Shown: one piece after another, positions 1 through 8,632 of the stretch | Layout: every line of letters begins with the position of its first letter | How positions within the stretch are numbered: position 1 is the stretch's first letter | The notes under the pieces: generated by a model | What the model was told of the DNA's origin: nothing | The model's database searches: none | The model's input: the letters and a program-made list of their open reading frames with translations, nothing else | Program-made: the position numbers and the translations under genes | DNA from: Hymenobacter telluris | GTDB taxonomy: Bacteria > Bacteroidota > Bacteroidia > Cytophagales > Hymenobacteraceae | Assembly (NCBI RefSeq): GCF_017313265.1 | Contig: NZ_JAFLQZ010000003.1 | Location: 372,001 to 436,000, forward strand | Direction: 5' to 3' | Length of the DNA stretch: 64,000 bases

Positions 1-827
1 AAATCATGGACCGCCTGACGCACCGCCGCAGCGCCTTGAATGCCTTGGGCGACCTTTCCAAGAAAATGGCGTTGGCTGCTGCTCCAATTGCTATTGGCTC
101 GGCTTTCAACAAAGCAATGGGTCAGCAGACCCTAGCTGATCCTACTGCTGTGCTGAACTACGCTTTGCTTCTAGAGCGTTTGGAGTATAGCTTCTACACG
201 CAAGCGCTGGCGGCTCCTACTCTCACTGCTACCCTAACGGGTGCTGCGCGTACTGCCATCCAAACCATACAGGGCCATGAGTTGGCACACGTAAACCTGC
301 TCACCGCCGTACTTGGTTCAAACGCTAGTCCCGCGCAATCTCCCACCTTCAACTTCGGCTCTGCATTCGCTACGTATCAGAGTTTTCTTACGTTTGCGCA
401 GGCTTTCGAAGACACTGGGGTACGGGCTTACAAAGGCCAAGCCGGTAATATCCCACGTACGGCTAGCGCCACACTCAGTGGTACCACCTACAACCTGCTG
501 ACGGTAGCCCTGCAAATCCACTCGGTGGAAGCTCGTCACGCCGCCCACGTCCGCTACATGCGCCGTGATGCTACGGCTGGTGCCCAGACTACCATTATGC
601 CGTGGATTGTGAATGCTGATTCGAATGGTGCTCCGGCCGCAGTATACGGTGCCGGCAATCCGGCCGCTACGTTCCCAGCTGAAAGCAATATCTCTCAGGG
701 TGGTATTACTAGCCTCACCACCATGCTGGGTGCTACCTATACTGCTGATGATGTAAGCGCTGCCTTTGATGAAGGCCTCGATAACACAACGGTTACAACC
801 ATCGCCCGCTCAGTGGTAACTTTTTAG
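1..827 (+). CDS. Ferritin-like (Ferritin_2) protein, 5' end probably outside window
   Basis: First of three tandem ferritin-like genes. The first ATG in the window is at 6, but the protein from there (273 aa) begins directly at MDRLTHRRSALNAL. The third paralogue has about 20 residues before its matching SRRAALD segment. The frame is open to base 3, so the real start is probably upstream. The four-helix pattern is visible: LLERLEYSFY, then GHELAH, then AFEDTGVRAY, then SVEARHAAH. These are the Glu/His positions expected of a di-metal site in the Ferritin_2 (desiccation-related PCC13-62-like) family. A hydrophobic stretch (ALAAAPIAIGSAF) follows the RR pair, so a Tat-type export signal is possible. 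Function in metal handling or stress is inferred from the family only. Confidence 0.85.
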   Translation, partial: IMDRLTHRRSALNALGDLSKKMALAAAPIAIGSAFNKAMGQQTLADPTAVLNYALLLERLEYSFYTQALAAPTLTATLTGAARTAIQTIQGHELAHVNLLTAVLGSNASPAQSPTFNFGSAFATYQSFLTFAQAFEDTGVRAYKGQAGNIPRTASATLSGTTYNLLTVALQIHSVEARHAAHVRYMRRDATAGAQTTIMPWIVNADSNGAPAAVYGAGNPAATFPAESNISQGGITSLTTMLGATYTADDVSAAFDEGLDNTTVTTIARSVVTF

Positions 828-845
828 AGCACGCGGTTTTTTTGC

Positions 846-881
846 AAAAAAGGCATCCTCTAACCGGGGATGCCTTTTTTT
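846..881 (+). terminator. Rho-independent terminator after the first ferritin-like gene
   Basis: A stem of AAAAAAGGCATCC pairs with GGATGCCTTTTTT around a 9-nt loop and runs into T residues, 19 bases after the stop codon. Confidence 0.85.
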
Positions 882-923
882 GTGCAACCTATTGGGCCGT
901 TAGAGCATCCGGTTATAACGAGT

Positions 924-931
924 TATCTTTG
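924..931 (+). promoter_or_regulatory. Bacteroidota -7 box (TATCTTTG)
   Basis: TATCTTTG matches the Bacteroidota sigma-A -7 consensus TAnnTTTG. It lies about 46 bases before the start of the second ferritin-like gene and after the preceding terminator, so genes two and three have their own promoter. No clear -33 TTG at the usual spacing was found. Confidence 0.55.
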
Positions 932-977
932 TTGAATTCAGCACCGCGCTTGCCGCGGCCCTGCCATAGCATTCCGT

Positions 978-1685
978 ATGTCAACTTCTTTTCTGGTGCG
1001 TGCCATGCAGCGCCGTTCGTTCTTTAAAGTAGCGGGGGCCTCGGTGGCAGCGTCTACGCTGGTGCTGGCTGGTTGCAGCGACGACCCTGAGCCAACTCCT
1101 GTAGCAGAAAACGTACTGGCTTTTAGCGGTTTTAATTCCACTGGTCAGCCTATCGACGATGGAATTCTTAACTACGCGTATCTACTCACGCAGTTAGAAG
1201 CCGCTTTCTACCTGAAAGTGGTAGCTGCTCCACCAGCAGATTTACAGCCTGGTGAACTGGCTTACCTCACCGACTTGCGCGACCATGAGCTTATTCACCG
1301 CGAGTATCTGAAGGCTATTCTGGGCAGCAAGGCGTATGATAGCAGCGCTGCTGCACCGCTGGAGTTTACCTTCACTTCGTTCACGCTTACTACTCGTGCC
1401 GGCGTTTGGGCGGCGGCGCAGCAGCTGGAAGATATTGGCGCAGCAGCTTACAATGGGGCAGGCAAGCTCTTGACTGTGACGGCCAACTTGCTGGCTTTAG
1501 CCAAAATTGCTTCCGTCGAGTCTCGTCATGCGGCATTAGCGCACGAGATGGTACAGGCCGATTCGTTTGGGGCCACTATTGGTGCCGATGGCCTCGACGA
1601 CGCCAAAACGCCCACCGAAGTATTCGTGCTGATTCAGCCCTTTGTTCCTATTAAACTATCGGCGGCGAACCTGCCGACCACCTAA
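978..1685 (+). CDS. Ferritin-like lipoprotein with Tat-type signal
   Basis: Second ferritin-like gene, 235 aa. The N-terminus has a twin-arginine motif (QRRSFFKVAG) followed by a hydrophobic stretch and the lipobox LAGC (Cys about residue 33). This predicts Tat export and lipidation in the cell envelope. A start at 1005 (MQRRSFF) is equally possible. The ferritin-like pattern is intact: QLEAAFY, DHELIH, QLEDIGAAAY, SVESRHAA. It stops 15 bases before the ATG of the third paralogue, so the two are probably cotranscribed. Export with the metal site already loaded in the cytoplasm would fit use of Tat, but that is inference. Confidence 0.85.
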   Translation: MSTSFLVRAMQRRSFFKVAGASVAASTLVLAGCSDDPEPTPVAENVLAFSGFNSTGQPIDDGILNYAYLLTQLEAAFYLKVVAAPPADLQPGELAYLTDLRDHELIHREYLKAILGSKAYDSSAAAPLEFTFTSFTLTTRAGVWAAAQQLEDIGAAAYNGAGKLLTVTANLLALAKIASVESRHAALAHEMVQADSFGATIGADGLDDAKTPTEVFVLIQPFVPIKLSAANLPTT

Positions 1686-1700
1686 GGCGTGTTTTCTCCC

Positions 1701-2570
1701 ATGGATATTCTGAAGCTTCTCGCCGATCTGGCCGAAACGCCTACCGATTTAACTCAACTAGCCTCGCGCCGCGCTGCTCTTGACGGGCTGCGTCGGGTTG
1801 GGGCGAAAACCATAGCGGCCGCGCTGCCCCTGAGCCTAGCGGCCCTGCCTTCTCAGGCCGGCGACACTCGTACAGTGCTCGATTCATTGCAGCTTGCCGT
1901 ACGCCTCGAGCAGTTGCAGAATGCCTTCTACAGCCGTGCTCTCACTTCGGCTGCCGGCTTTTTTCCGGCCGATGCCAACTTTCGGTCGTCCATTGTGAAG
2001 ATGCAGGCACACCAGCAACAGCATGTGGCCCTGCTAACCCGCATCATCTCGTCGTCGAACGGTGACACGCCTACACTGCCCAACTACGATTTCACGGGCA
2101 GTAAGAACAACACGCAGGCCTCCCTTTTCCCGAACGTGTTTAGCAACTTCGACGAGTTTTTACGGCTGGCTCAATTACTGGAAGATACCAGTGTGCGAGC
2201 TTATAAGGCTATTGTAGAGTTCTTGGTGCAAGACAACTACACTTTGCAAACTGCCTTACAGCTGCATTCCACCGAAGCGCGCCATGCGGCCCGTATCCGT
2301 ACGATGCGCCGCTTGCGGGGCGCTGTAGTGAAGCCCTGGCCAAGCCCTACCGATGCCGACATTACAATAGCGGGCAGAACAGCCGTGGTATATGCCACCG
2401 AACACGCTACCACTCAGCTGCTACCGGCCCCTGCCAACACGCCCATTCCGTTCCGGCTGCTTCCTATTGGCTCGGGTGCCAATCTACTAACGCAAAGTGT
2501 ACCCGAAGCCTTCGATGAACCACTAGCAGCCGCCGAAGTAGAATTGATAATGGGCTTGTTTACTTACTAG
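1701..2570 (+). CDS. Ferritin-like protein with altered metal-site residues
   Basis: Third ferritin-like gene, 289 aa from the ATG at 1701; a GTG at 1689 is an alternative. The ATG gives MDILKLLADL, which resembles typical starts of this family. SRRAALDGL and a hydrophobic segment follow, as in paralogue one. The helices are recognisable (LEQLQNAFY, AHQQQH, LLEDTSVRAY, STEARHAA). Two positions that are Glu in the other two copies are Gln here: LE to LQ in helix one, and HExxH to HQxxH in helix two. This suggests a weakened or lost di-metal site and perhaps a structural or partner role. It ends before a strong terminator. Confidence 0.85.
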   Translation: MDILKLLADLAETPTDLTQLASRRAALDGLRRVGAKTIAAALPLSLAALPSQAGDTRTVLDSLQLAVRLEQLQNAFYSRALTSAAGFFPADANFRSSIVKMQAHQQQHVALLTRIISSSNGDTPTLPNYDFTGSKNNTQASLFPNVFSNFDEFLRLAQLLEDTSVRAYKAIVEFLVQDNYTLQTALQLHSTEARHAARIRTMRRLRGAVVKPWPSPTDADITIAGRTAVVYATEHATTQLLPAPANTPIPFRLLPIGSGANLLTQSVPEAFDEPLAAAEVELIMGLFTY

Positions 2571-2599
2571 CCATATCTGACTTCCGTGCTATTACTGGC

Positions 2600-2632
2600 A
2601 AAAAAGAAGCGCCTACAGCGCTTCTTTTTTTT
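2600..2632 (+). terminator. Terminator of the ferritin-like cluster
   Basis: GAAGCGC (2606-2612) pairs with GCGCTTC (2618-2624). The stem is flanked by A6 and T8 and lies 30 bases after the stop codon. Confidence 0.85.
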
Positions 2633-2856
2633 GTGCTTTAAAAAGCAATAATGCAAGTATCGGAATGTATATAACTAATTCAACGTCGGAATCTTACACG
2701 CGTTAAATGCGGAGAATCCTTTACATTGTTGTAATAATTCTCCCTTCCACTAAAGTTTATCCCTCGGTCGGGGCGCATCTTTTTCCCAGCGGCCCGTATA
2801 CATGCCTGCTACCGTTATTTCCCACCCACAACCAAAAAGAAAACAAGCTTACTCCC

Positions 2857-3048
2857 ATGTTGGAATATGCAAAAACCATCCTGCTCAAGGTGAGCTTCGA
2901 TAAAATCCTATTCGAGAAAGAGCTACGCAAGGCTCTTCGCATGCTAGTACCCGCCGAGTTAGCGCAGTTACGCGTATGGTGCTACGAACAGTTTTCCCGT
3001 ATCTATCACCGTATTCTGAACCGGGTGTTTGTGCAGCCTGCGGCCTAA
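2857..3048 (+). CDS. Small conserved-looking hypothetical protein
   Basis: A 63-aa protein beginning MLEYAKTILLKVSFD and ending with a basic, amphipathic helix-rich stretch (RVWCYEQFSRIYHRIL). It is mostly helical with no signal peptide or membrane segment. The frame is open back to 2707, but that extension is low-quality sequence without a ribosome site; the ATG at 2857 gives a compact start. A strong terminator sits 17 bases after the stop. I recognise no domain. The regular helix periodicity and tight terminator support a real gene. Confidence 0.6.
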   Translation: MLEYAKTILLKVSFDKILFEKELRKALRMLVPAELAQLRVWCYEQFSRIYHRILNRVFVQPAA

Positions 3049-3065
3049 CGTATAACCTTCCAATG

Positions 3066-3104
3066 AAAAGCGCCCTCCCCTAGGTTAGGGGAGGGCGCTT
3101 TTTT
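3066..3104. terminator. Bidirectional terminator between convergent genes
   Basis: AAAAGCGCCCTCCCCTA (3066-3082) pairs with its exact complement (3086-3102), with A and T runs on both sides. It serves the small plus-strand gene and queG on the minus strand. Confidence 0.9.
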
Positions 3105-3124
3105 GTTGTTCGCCTTCTGACAGT

Positions 3125-4057
3125 TCATTCGCCCGCTACAAACCGGATGTTGCGCTGCAAGCCCACATAGCCCGTCCGTTTCACCGCCGACTGCCGAAAC
3201 AACTCGGTGAACAGCTCGTGCGTGATTTCCTGCCAGTCGGAGGCTTTTAAATCCTTTAAGCCAGGGTGCGGGTTGAACTGGGGCTCCTGGTGGGGTTTGG
3301 CAAACCGGTTCCAGGGGCACACGTCCTGACAGATGTCGCAGCCGAACACCCAATTGCCAAACTTGCCTTCCACTTCCCGCGGAATCTGGTCTTTCAGCTC
3401 GATGGTGAAGTAGCTGATGCACTTGCTGCCATCTACCACGTAAGGCTCGGTGATGGCGCCGGTGGGGCAGGCATCCACGCACTTGGTGCAGGTACCGCAG
3501 TAGTCTTTGATGGGGCCGTCGTAGTCCAGTTCCAGGTCCACAATCAGCTCGGCAATGAAGTAGAACGAGCCGGCACCGGGCGTAATTATGTTGGTATTCT
3601 TGCCCATCCAGCCGGCCCCGCTGCGCTTGGCCCAGGCCTTATCCATCACCGGCGCCGAATCGACGAATACCCGGCCGCCGACCTCCCCTATTTCCTCCTG
3701 CATGGCTGCCAGCAGGGTTTTCAGCTTGTCTTTGATGACAAAGTGGTAGTCGCGGCCATAGGCGTACTTGCTGACTTTGAGTGTGTCGCCAGGCTGCTGG
3801 GTTTCCTGGGGCGGATAGTAGTTGAGCAGCAGCGAAATCACCGATTTGGCGCCATCTACGAGCAGCCGCGGGTCGAGGCGCTTGTCGAAGTGGTTGGCCA
3901 TGTAACCCATCTGGCCGTGCATGTTGCGGTTCAGCCAGTTTTCGAGGCGCGGCGCTTCTTCCTCCAGAAACTCAGCCTTGGAGATACCGCAGTACATAAA
4001 GCCCAGCTCCGCCGCGCGTTGCTTGATAAAGGCAGTATAGTGAGCAGTTGGAAGCAT
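3125..4057 (-). CDS. queG: Epoxyqueuosine reductase
   Basis: Cobalamin-dependent iron-sulfur enzyme that reduces epoxyqueuosine to queuosine at position 34 of tRNAs, in the cytoplasm. From the ATG at 4057 ([10 protein letters not shown]) it is 310 aa, normal for QueG; an in-frame ATG at 4114 would add 19 residues that look non-coding. Two [4Fe-4S] motifs are clear: [15 protein letters not shown] and [12 protein letters not shown], separated by about 50 residues. The N-terminal part contains the family's [16 protein letters not shown] segment (here [14 protein letters not shown]). It is transcribed alone and ends at the shared terminator. Confidence 0.95.
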   Translation of the reverse strand: MLPTAHYTAFIKQRAAELGFMYCGISKAEFLEEEAPRLENWLNRNMHGQMGYMANHFDKRLDPRLLVDGAKSVISLLLNYYPPQETQQPGDTLKVSKYAYGRDYHFVIKDKLKTLLAAMQEEIGEVGGRVFVDSAPVMDKAWAKRSGAGWMGKNTNIITPGAGSFYFIAELIVDLELDYDGPIKDYCGTCTKCVDACPTGAITEPYVVDGSKCISYFTIELKDQIPREVEGKFGNWVFGCDICQDVCPWNRFAKPHQEPQFNPHPGLKDLKASDWQEITHELFTELFRQSAVKRTGYVGLQRNIRFVAGE

Positions 4058-4155
4058 GAGCTGCAAAGGTCGGCTGAAAAGCCGAAACGCTCTACCAATG
4101 GCAGAGCGTTCCAAGAGTTGACAACATAGAGTGTGTTTGCAAATTCAGTTTGCAG

Positions 4156-4244
4156 GTCATGCTGAGTTTATTGAAGCATCTCTTCTGCTTTGTTGAAAAG
4201 CCTTATACGAAGCGGTAGAGATGCTTCAATAAACTCAGCATGAC
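4156..4244. repeat. REP-like palindrome, family A copy 1
   Basis: Perfect 28-nt inverted repeat: 4156-4183 (starting GTCATGCTGAG, ending AGCATCTCT) and 4217-4244, around a 33-nt loop. The outer motif GTCATGCTGAG...GAAGCATCTCT is the same as in the element at 7555-7657. Confidence 0.85.
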
Positions 4245-4281
4245 TTCCTTTTTTGCTTTTCCAACTTCCTAAAAAGTTCCC

Positions 4282-5142
4282 CTATTTTAATTCGTAGCAC
4301 CCTCTACTACTATTCCAACTCAAATTACTTTTATTTTTATTCCAGAAAGCATTCCACCACTTAGCATCCTTGTTTTTATCAAACTTTTCATCACCTATTA
4401 GCATAGATAAATAGGCAAAAGAATATCTATCAGGATTACAATACTGAGCTGGAGATGCTTCATCATTAGGCATTTTTTCTAATTGGTAAATATTATTTAA
4501 ACACCTCTTTGTTATTTCGCTTTTCTTTGGATTATCATTCAATGAAATAACTATAGCGTGAAATGCACTTAAACTACTAATCTCCGGTATTTTAGCATTA
4601 GGCTGAGTCGCAGAATATACTTCCTTCACTTCCTTATTAGAGAGGTAATCCATCCAATTCTTTCGCAGATCTATAACGTCTTTATTTGATGAATAGCTTG
4701 TTACATATCCAAAATTCTTGCCTGTTAGATTTTGTAGAATTTCATTTGCTCTCCCAGAAACTTTAAACAGATCGTTATGTATGACCAACCCTTTACCTTC
4801 AAATAATATGTCGTTTGATATTACCCTATCCCATATAATTAATCGACTAGTACCAGCAAGCTTCGTCTCTTGATCATTTGTTATTTGATCAACTATCTTC
4901 TCTAAATATATTTTATTTTGCTTATGATTATTAACTGATGCATTCAGTGTTAGAAATACGTCACACCAACTAGCATCTTTCAAATTCTTCTCAGCTAGTT
5001 GTTCAGCAGGTAGCCGCTGAGCTTCATCGTATTTTTCTTTAGTCAAACCTTCGATATTCTGCTGACTCCAAGAAACTAATATGTTTTGACAAAGTGCTTT
5101 ATTAATGATAAACGACAATAATATTACAAGTACAATTTTCAT
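4282..5142 (-). CDS. A+T-rich secreted hypothetical protein
   Basis: Protein of 286 aa from the ATG at 5142; a TTG three codons upstream is also open. The N-terminus MKIVLVILLSFIINKALCQ is a signal peptide ending at LCQ, so secretion or envelope localisation is predicted. The rest is polar, rich in Asn, Lys and Ile, with a C-terminal Trp cluster (KWWNAFW). I recognise no domain. Base composition is strikingly A+T-rich compared with both flanking genes, and codon use is AAT/AAA/ATA-heavy. This suggests recent acquisition. It sits between a REP-like element and the ruvB terminator. Confidence 0.75.
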   Translation of the reverse strand: MKIVLVILLSFIINKALCQNILVSWSQQNIEGLTKEKYDEAQRLPAEQLAEKNLKDASWCDVFLTLNASVNNHKQNKIYLEKIVDQITNDQETKLAGTSRLIIWDRVISNDILFEGKGLVIHNDLFKVSGRANEILQNLTGKNFGYVTSYSSNKDVIDLRKNWMDYLSNKEVKEVYSATQPNAKIPEISSLSAFHAIVISLNDNPKKSEITKRCLNNIYQLEKMPNDEASPAQYCNPDRYSFAYLSMLIGDEKFDKNKDAKWWNAFWNKNKSNLSWNSSRGCYELK

Positions 5143-5170
5143 ATATTTCAACTATCTTATATTAAAGAAA

Positions 5171-5213
5171 AAAGCGTCCGAAAGCAGCTAAAGATACTGC
5201 TTTCGGACGCTTT
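5171..5213 (-). terminator. Terminator of ruvB
   Basis: A 17-bp perfect stem: 5171-5187 pairs with 5197-5213. On the minus strand it is followed by T-rich sequence (complement of GAAAAAAA), 24 bases past the ruvB stop codon. Confidence 0.85.
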
Positions 5214-5236
5214 CATATGCTGCTAAAACCGAGTTT

Positions 5237-6277
5237 CTAGCTGAACAGCTCGCCGGTGTTGCCGCGCAGGTGCTGAGGCATGAGTTTGCCGAGGTGCTGG
5301 TAGGCGTGCTCGGTGGCTTCGCGGCCGCGGCTGGTGCGCTTGATGTAGCCTTCCTGAATCAGGAAGGGCTCGTATACTTCCTCGATGGTTTCGGCTTCCT
5401 CACCGCAGGCCGTGGCAATGGTGCTCAGGCCTACCGGACCACCTTTGAACTTGTCGATGATGGTGGTGAGGATGCGCTTGTCCATGTCGTCGAGGCCGCG
5501 GGCGTCTACGTCGAGGGCGTTGAGAGCAAACTGCGCGATGGTCACCGTGATGGTGCCGTCGCCTTTGATTTGGGCGAAGTCGCGGGTGCGGCGCAGCAGG
5601 TTGTTGGCGATACGTGGCGTACCACGGGAGCGGCGAGCAATTTCGAAGGCCGCATCCTCATGAATAGGCGTGCCCAGGATTTCGGCCGAGCGCTGCACGA
5701 TGCTGGTCAGCAACTTGGCATCGTAATACTCCAGACGCGCACTGATACCGAAACGAGCCCGTAGCGGCGAGGTCAGCATGCCGGACCGGGTGGTAGCGCC
5801 AATGAGCGTAAACGGCGACAACGAAATCTGCACCGAGCGCGCATTCGGACCCGAATCGAGCATGATGTCGATGCGGTAATCCTCCATGGCCGAGTAGAGG
5901 TACTCTTCCACCACGGGGTTGAGGCGGTGAATTTCGTCGATGAACAGCACGTCGTGCGGCTCCAGGTTGGTGAGCAAACCGGCCAGGTCGGAGGGCTTGT
6001 CGAGCACCGGGCCGCTGGTCATTTTGATGCCGGCTTCCAGCTCGTTGGCAATGATGTGGGAAAGCGTGGTTTTGCCGAGACCGGGAGGCCCGTGCAGCAG
6101 CACGTGGTCGAGGGCGTCGCCGCGGCGTTTGGCGGCGGCCACAAACACTTTCAGGTTGTCCACCACCTTGTCCTGGCCCGCAAAGTCGTCGAACGAAAGT
6201 GGGCGGAGGGCCTTGTCAATGTCCTTTTCGGTAGCATCCATATGGTCGGAGCCGCCGGTTAGATAGGTTTCGCGCAT
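5237..6277 (-). CDS. ruvB: Holliday junction branch-migration helicase RuvB
   Basis: AAA+ motor that with RuvA drives branch migration of Holliday junctions during recombination and repair. From the ATG at 6277 (MRETYLTGG) it is 346 aa, the normal RuvB length; a TTG at 6328 would add 17 residues. Visible are Walker A GPPGLGKT (about residues 63-70), Walker B FIDEIHRL, sensor GATTRSG, and the arginine-finger/linker region LRARFG. The C-terminal winged-helix domain has the family motif PVGLSTIA and ends near RTSRGR. No ruvA or ruvC lies in the window. The gene is monocistronic, with a terminator at 5171-5213. Confidence 0.97.
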   Translation of the reverse strand: MRETYLTGGSDHMDATEKDIDKALRPLSFDDFAGQDKVVDNLKVFVAAAKRRGDALDHVLLHGPPGLGKTTLSHIIANELEAGIKMTSGPVLDKPSDLAGLLTNLEPHDVLFIDEIHRLNPVVEEYLYSAMEDYRIDIMLDSGPNARSVQISLSPFTLIGATTRSGMLTSPLRARFGISARLEYYDAKLLTSIVQRSAEILGTPIHEDAAFEIARRSRGTPRIANNLLRRTRDFAQIKGDGTITVTIAQFALNALDVDARGLDDMDKRILTTIIDKFKGGPVGLSTIATACGEEAETIEEVYEPFLIQEGYIKRTSRGREATEHAYQHLGKLMPQHLRGNTGELFS

Positions 6278-6577
6278 AGCAGCCGAAAGAAAAGTTGGGT
6301 TCAGCAAGGTAACATCTTGCTTTGGCAATTTGTCCCTTTTTTAGCAAAAACATTTGCTTGTATAATAATTTACTAATTCGATTAGCAATTACTGTTTGGC
6401 TTATTGGCTGTTCTGGCGGGGCTTCACCCCCCGGCCCCCTCTCCTAGAGGAAAGGGGGAGCCTAATGTGTAGTGTTTGGCACGTTATCTATAAAGCAGAT
6501 TTGCGCAGTCTACCGCTTTGCTTCGTGGTACGTTGCGGCCTGCCGTAACTTGCGGCTTTACTTGCAACTGCTGCCGC
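6278..6577. other. Divergent intergenic region with a small palindrome
   Basis: Contains an A+T-rich stretch (about 6340-6400) suitable for promoters of ruvB and the rightward gene. It also holds a G/C-rich inverted repeat at 6434-6459 (CCCCCTCTCCT / AGGAAAGGGGG), of the kind found as dispersed repeats. No gene was seen. Confidence 0.5.
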
Positions 6578-7537
6578 ATGCCTTCGCCTTCCTCTGATAA
6601 CTGGCTTGAAACGCTCCCTTCCGATTTTTACGACCAGCTGGCGCACTGTTTGTCGTTGCATGGTATGGCCTGCCTGGAACTGCTGAGTCGCCCACAGGAT
6701 GAACTGCCACGCCAACTGATGGCGCTTACCGGCCTCACTACGGCCCGCGTAACCGAGCTGAACACTATTGCCAGCCATCAGCAACTCCTGACGGCATTGC
6801 AGGAGCAGCCTCTTGCTGTGTACAACCTGCTGTTGTTAGGCCGGCTTACGCTGGATACTAGTTTGGCCAAGCCGGTGCTGGAATACGTGCAGCGCCAGAT
6901 GGGCATTGGCATTGCGCAGATGCAGCAGCTCAAAACGTATTGCCAGGACTTAAGCGGCGCGTTTCTGCTAACGCTGGAGCAGCACTTGCCGGCGGAATTC
7001 ATGCTGGGGCTGCACCGCATGCGGGTGGAAGAGGTATTTCACGGCTACGTGGAAGCCCACCCGGCGCCCGCACCACCAGCCGCTACCGTCCGCTTTTCGG
7101 AGGCGCAGCTGCAAATGGTCCGGCTGTCGTTGCTGCTGGTGCACTCCTTGCCCGAAGCCGGCGACCATGCCTTTCTACGGGCCGTAGCCGCCTTGCCCAA
7201 CTTGCAGCCCAGCGCCCTGGAGCCGATGATTGGCCGTCTTGGTGAGCTACAAGCCACCGAAGAATTGCCGCTGACTATGCCGGAACTAGTGCAGCTGTAT
7301 CAGGCCATGCAGGTGTGCGGCATGGTGTTCGTGTCGGAGGTGCTGGAGCGGCTGGGGCTGGAGGCGTTGTTTCCGGCGCGCGAAACGGAAACGGCTGCCG
7401 CGCCGGCTCCTAGCCACCGGCAGGCCGTGGGCGAAATGGTGAGCGGCTTCACCCGCTGGGTGCAGCACACCTTCCCCGAAGAACCTGCCCTGTTAGCCGC
7501 CCGCCAGCAAGTACTTGCCCTCGCCGACGCGTTGTAA
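6578..7537 (+). CDS. Hypothetical protein, helical, Leu/Gln/Ala-rich
   Basis: Protein of 319 aa from the ATG at 6578 (MPSPSSDNWLETL); 20 codons of open frame upstream are cysteine-rich and unlikely to be coding. It is almost entirely alpha-helical with many Leu, Ala and Gln. It has no signal peptide or membrane helix, and a Pro/Ala-rich linker (AHPAPAPPAATV) near residue 165. I recognise no domain or catalytic motif. It stands alone between the ruvB promoter region and a large palindrome. A cytosolic adaptor or scaffold is conceivable, but nothing in the sequence proves it. Confidence 0.75.
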   Translation: MPSPSSDNWLETLPSDFYDQLAHCLSLHGMACLELLSRPQDELPRQLMALTGLTTARVTELNTIASHQQLLTALQEQPLAVYNLLLLGRLTLDTSLAKPVLEYVQRQMGIGIAQMQQLKTYCQDLSGAFLLTLEQHLPAEFMLGLHRMRVEEVFHGYVEAHPAPAPPAATVRFSEAQLQMVRLSLLLVHSLPEAGDHAFLRAVAALPNLQPSALEPMIGRLGELQATEELPLTMPELVQLYQAMQVCGMVFVSEVLERLGLEALFPARETETAAAPAPSHRQAVGEMVSGFTRWVQHTFPEEPALLAARQQVLALADAL

Positions 7538-7554
7538 GGGTTAGGGGCTTCGAA

Positions 7555-7657
7555 GACCGTCATGCTGAGCTTGCCGAAGCATCTCTACTGCCACACTAAC
7601 TCCTGACATGTGCAGCCGAAACGGTAGAGATGCTTCGGCAAGCTCAGCATGACGGTC
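7555..7657. repeat. REP-like palindrome, family A copy 2
   Basis: Perfect 34-nt inverted repeat: 7555-7588 and 7624-7657, with a 35-nt loop, between two convergent genes. It shares its motif (GTCATGCTGAG...GAAGCATCTCT) with copy 1 at 4156-4244. It may also terminate transcription from both sides. Confidence 0.85.
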
Positions 7658-7682
7658 TTTTGTTACTTATTCAATCATCCAA

Positions 7683-8015
7683 TCATCGAACCAGCAGCAC
7701 TTCTATTTCCAGGTGCAGCCAGTCTTCTTCCCAGGCTTTGTGGTTGAGTTGGGCTTCCAGGGGGAAACCGGCGTCGAGGAGGCGGGCAATGGTTTCGTTG
7801 CGGCCTTCGGGCAGGTAGCCGAGCCAGAACGGCTTGGCGTCGGTGGTGAGTACGCGCACCGCCCAGTCGTCGTAGGAGCTGTCGGCTTCGCGGACCAGGG
7901 CCAGGCGCTGCCCTACTTTCAATTTCGGTTCGTACTCGGCGAGGCCGGCCCGGTGGGTGGTACCGGCTATCAGGCATTCAAGCAAAACGAGCGGTTCGGA
8001 AGCGGGAGCAGCCAT
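7683..8015 (-). CDS. HIRAN-domain protein
   Basis: Protein of 110 aa made almost wholly of a HIRAN-like domain. Signatures are CLIAGTTHRAG, the KVGQRLALVREADSSYDDWAVRV core, and WLGYLPEGRNETIARLLDAG. HIRAN domains bind DNA ends in helicases such as HLTF, and they also occur as stand-alone bacterial proteins, as here. There is no signal peptide. It is transcribed away from the DUF4268 gene, with which it shares an intergenic region of about 155 bases. A role in DNA binding or repair is inferred from the family. Confidence 0.8.
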   Translation of the reverse strand: MAAPASEPLVLLECLIAGTTHRAGLAEYEPKLKVGQRLALVREADSSYDDWAVRVLTTDAKPFWLGYLPEGRNETIARLLDAGFPLEAQLNHKAWEEDWLHLEIEVLLVR

Positions 8016-8170
8016 AGCAACGAAAACTGGTGAGGCCGTAAAGTAAAGCAGTAGCGCGCAGCTTCGTAGCAGTTCACTGAAAATCCATATCTGACTGGCT
8101 GCTGTTCCCGTATTTTACGGCTCTTGTCATGCGCGGCCACCAGCCGTAGCGGCGTTTCACAGCGTTTTTT

Positions 8171-8632
8171 ATGTACAGCAAAACCGAAGCCACCCAACTC
8201 CGCCAAGCCTTCTGGACCACGTTCGGCCAGTACATGGCCCCCGTGCCGTCGGCGGAGGGCGTGCCCACCAACTGGATCAACTACAAAACCGGCCTCAAGC
8301 ACGTGTATTTCCGGCTGCACGCCGACAACCGGTGGGCCTCCATAGCCATTGAGCTTACCCACCCCGACCCGGAAATTCGGGAGCTGTTTTTCGAGCAGTT
8401 CGAGCAGCTCAAGGCTATGCTGCACGAAAGCCTCGGTGAGCCTTGGCGCTGGGAGTTGCACGCCGAAGACGCCAACGGCCTGCCCCTGAGCCGTATCTTC
8501 ACCGAGCTAACCCCGGCCAACCTCTTCAACCGCGACGACTGGCCCGCCCTGATTTCGTTCTTCAAGCCCCGCCTCATGGCCCTAGATGAGTTCTGGAGCA
8601 CCGCACAATACGCGTTTGATGAGCTGCGGTAG
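8171..8632 (+). CDS. DUF4268 domain protein
   Basis: Protein of 153 aa covering a full DUF4268 domain. It starts MYSKTEATQLRQAFW and contains NWINYKTGLKHVYFRL and the acidic PDPEIRELFFEQFEQLK helix. DUF4268 occurs alone in Bacteroidota and also at the C-terminus of some restriction or nuclease-like proteins; its biochemical function is not known to me. The protein is cytosolic. Its stop codon (8630-8632) directly abuts the stop codon of the next, convergent gene with no intervening base. Confidence 0.85.
   Translation: MYSKTEATQLRQAFWTTFGQYMAPVPSAEGVPTNWINYKTGLKHVYFRLHADNRWASIAIELTHPDPEIRELFFEQFEQLKAMLHESLGEPWRWELHAEDANGLPLSRIFTELTPANLFNRDDWPALISFFKPRLMALDEFWSTAQYAFDELR

Noticed and set aside
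2707..3048. 113-aa version of the small gene at 2857
   Set aside because: The upstream 50 codons look non-coding; the ATG at 2857 gives a compact helical protein.
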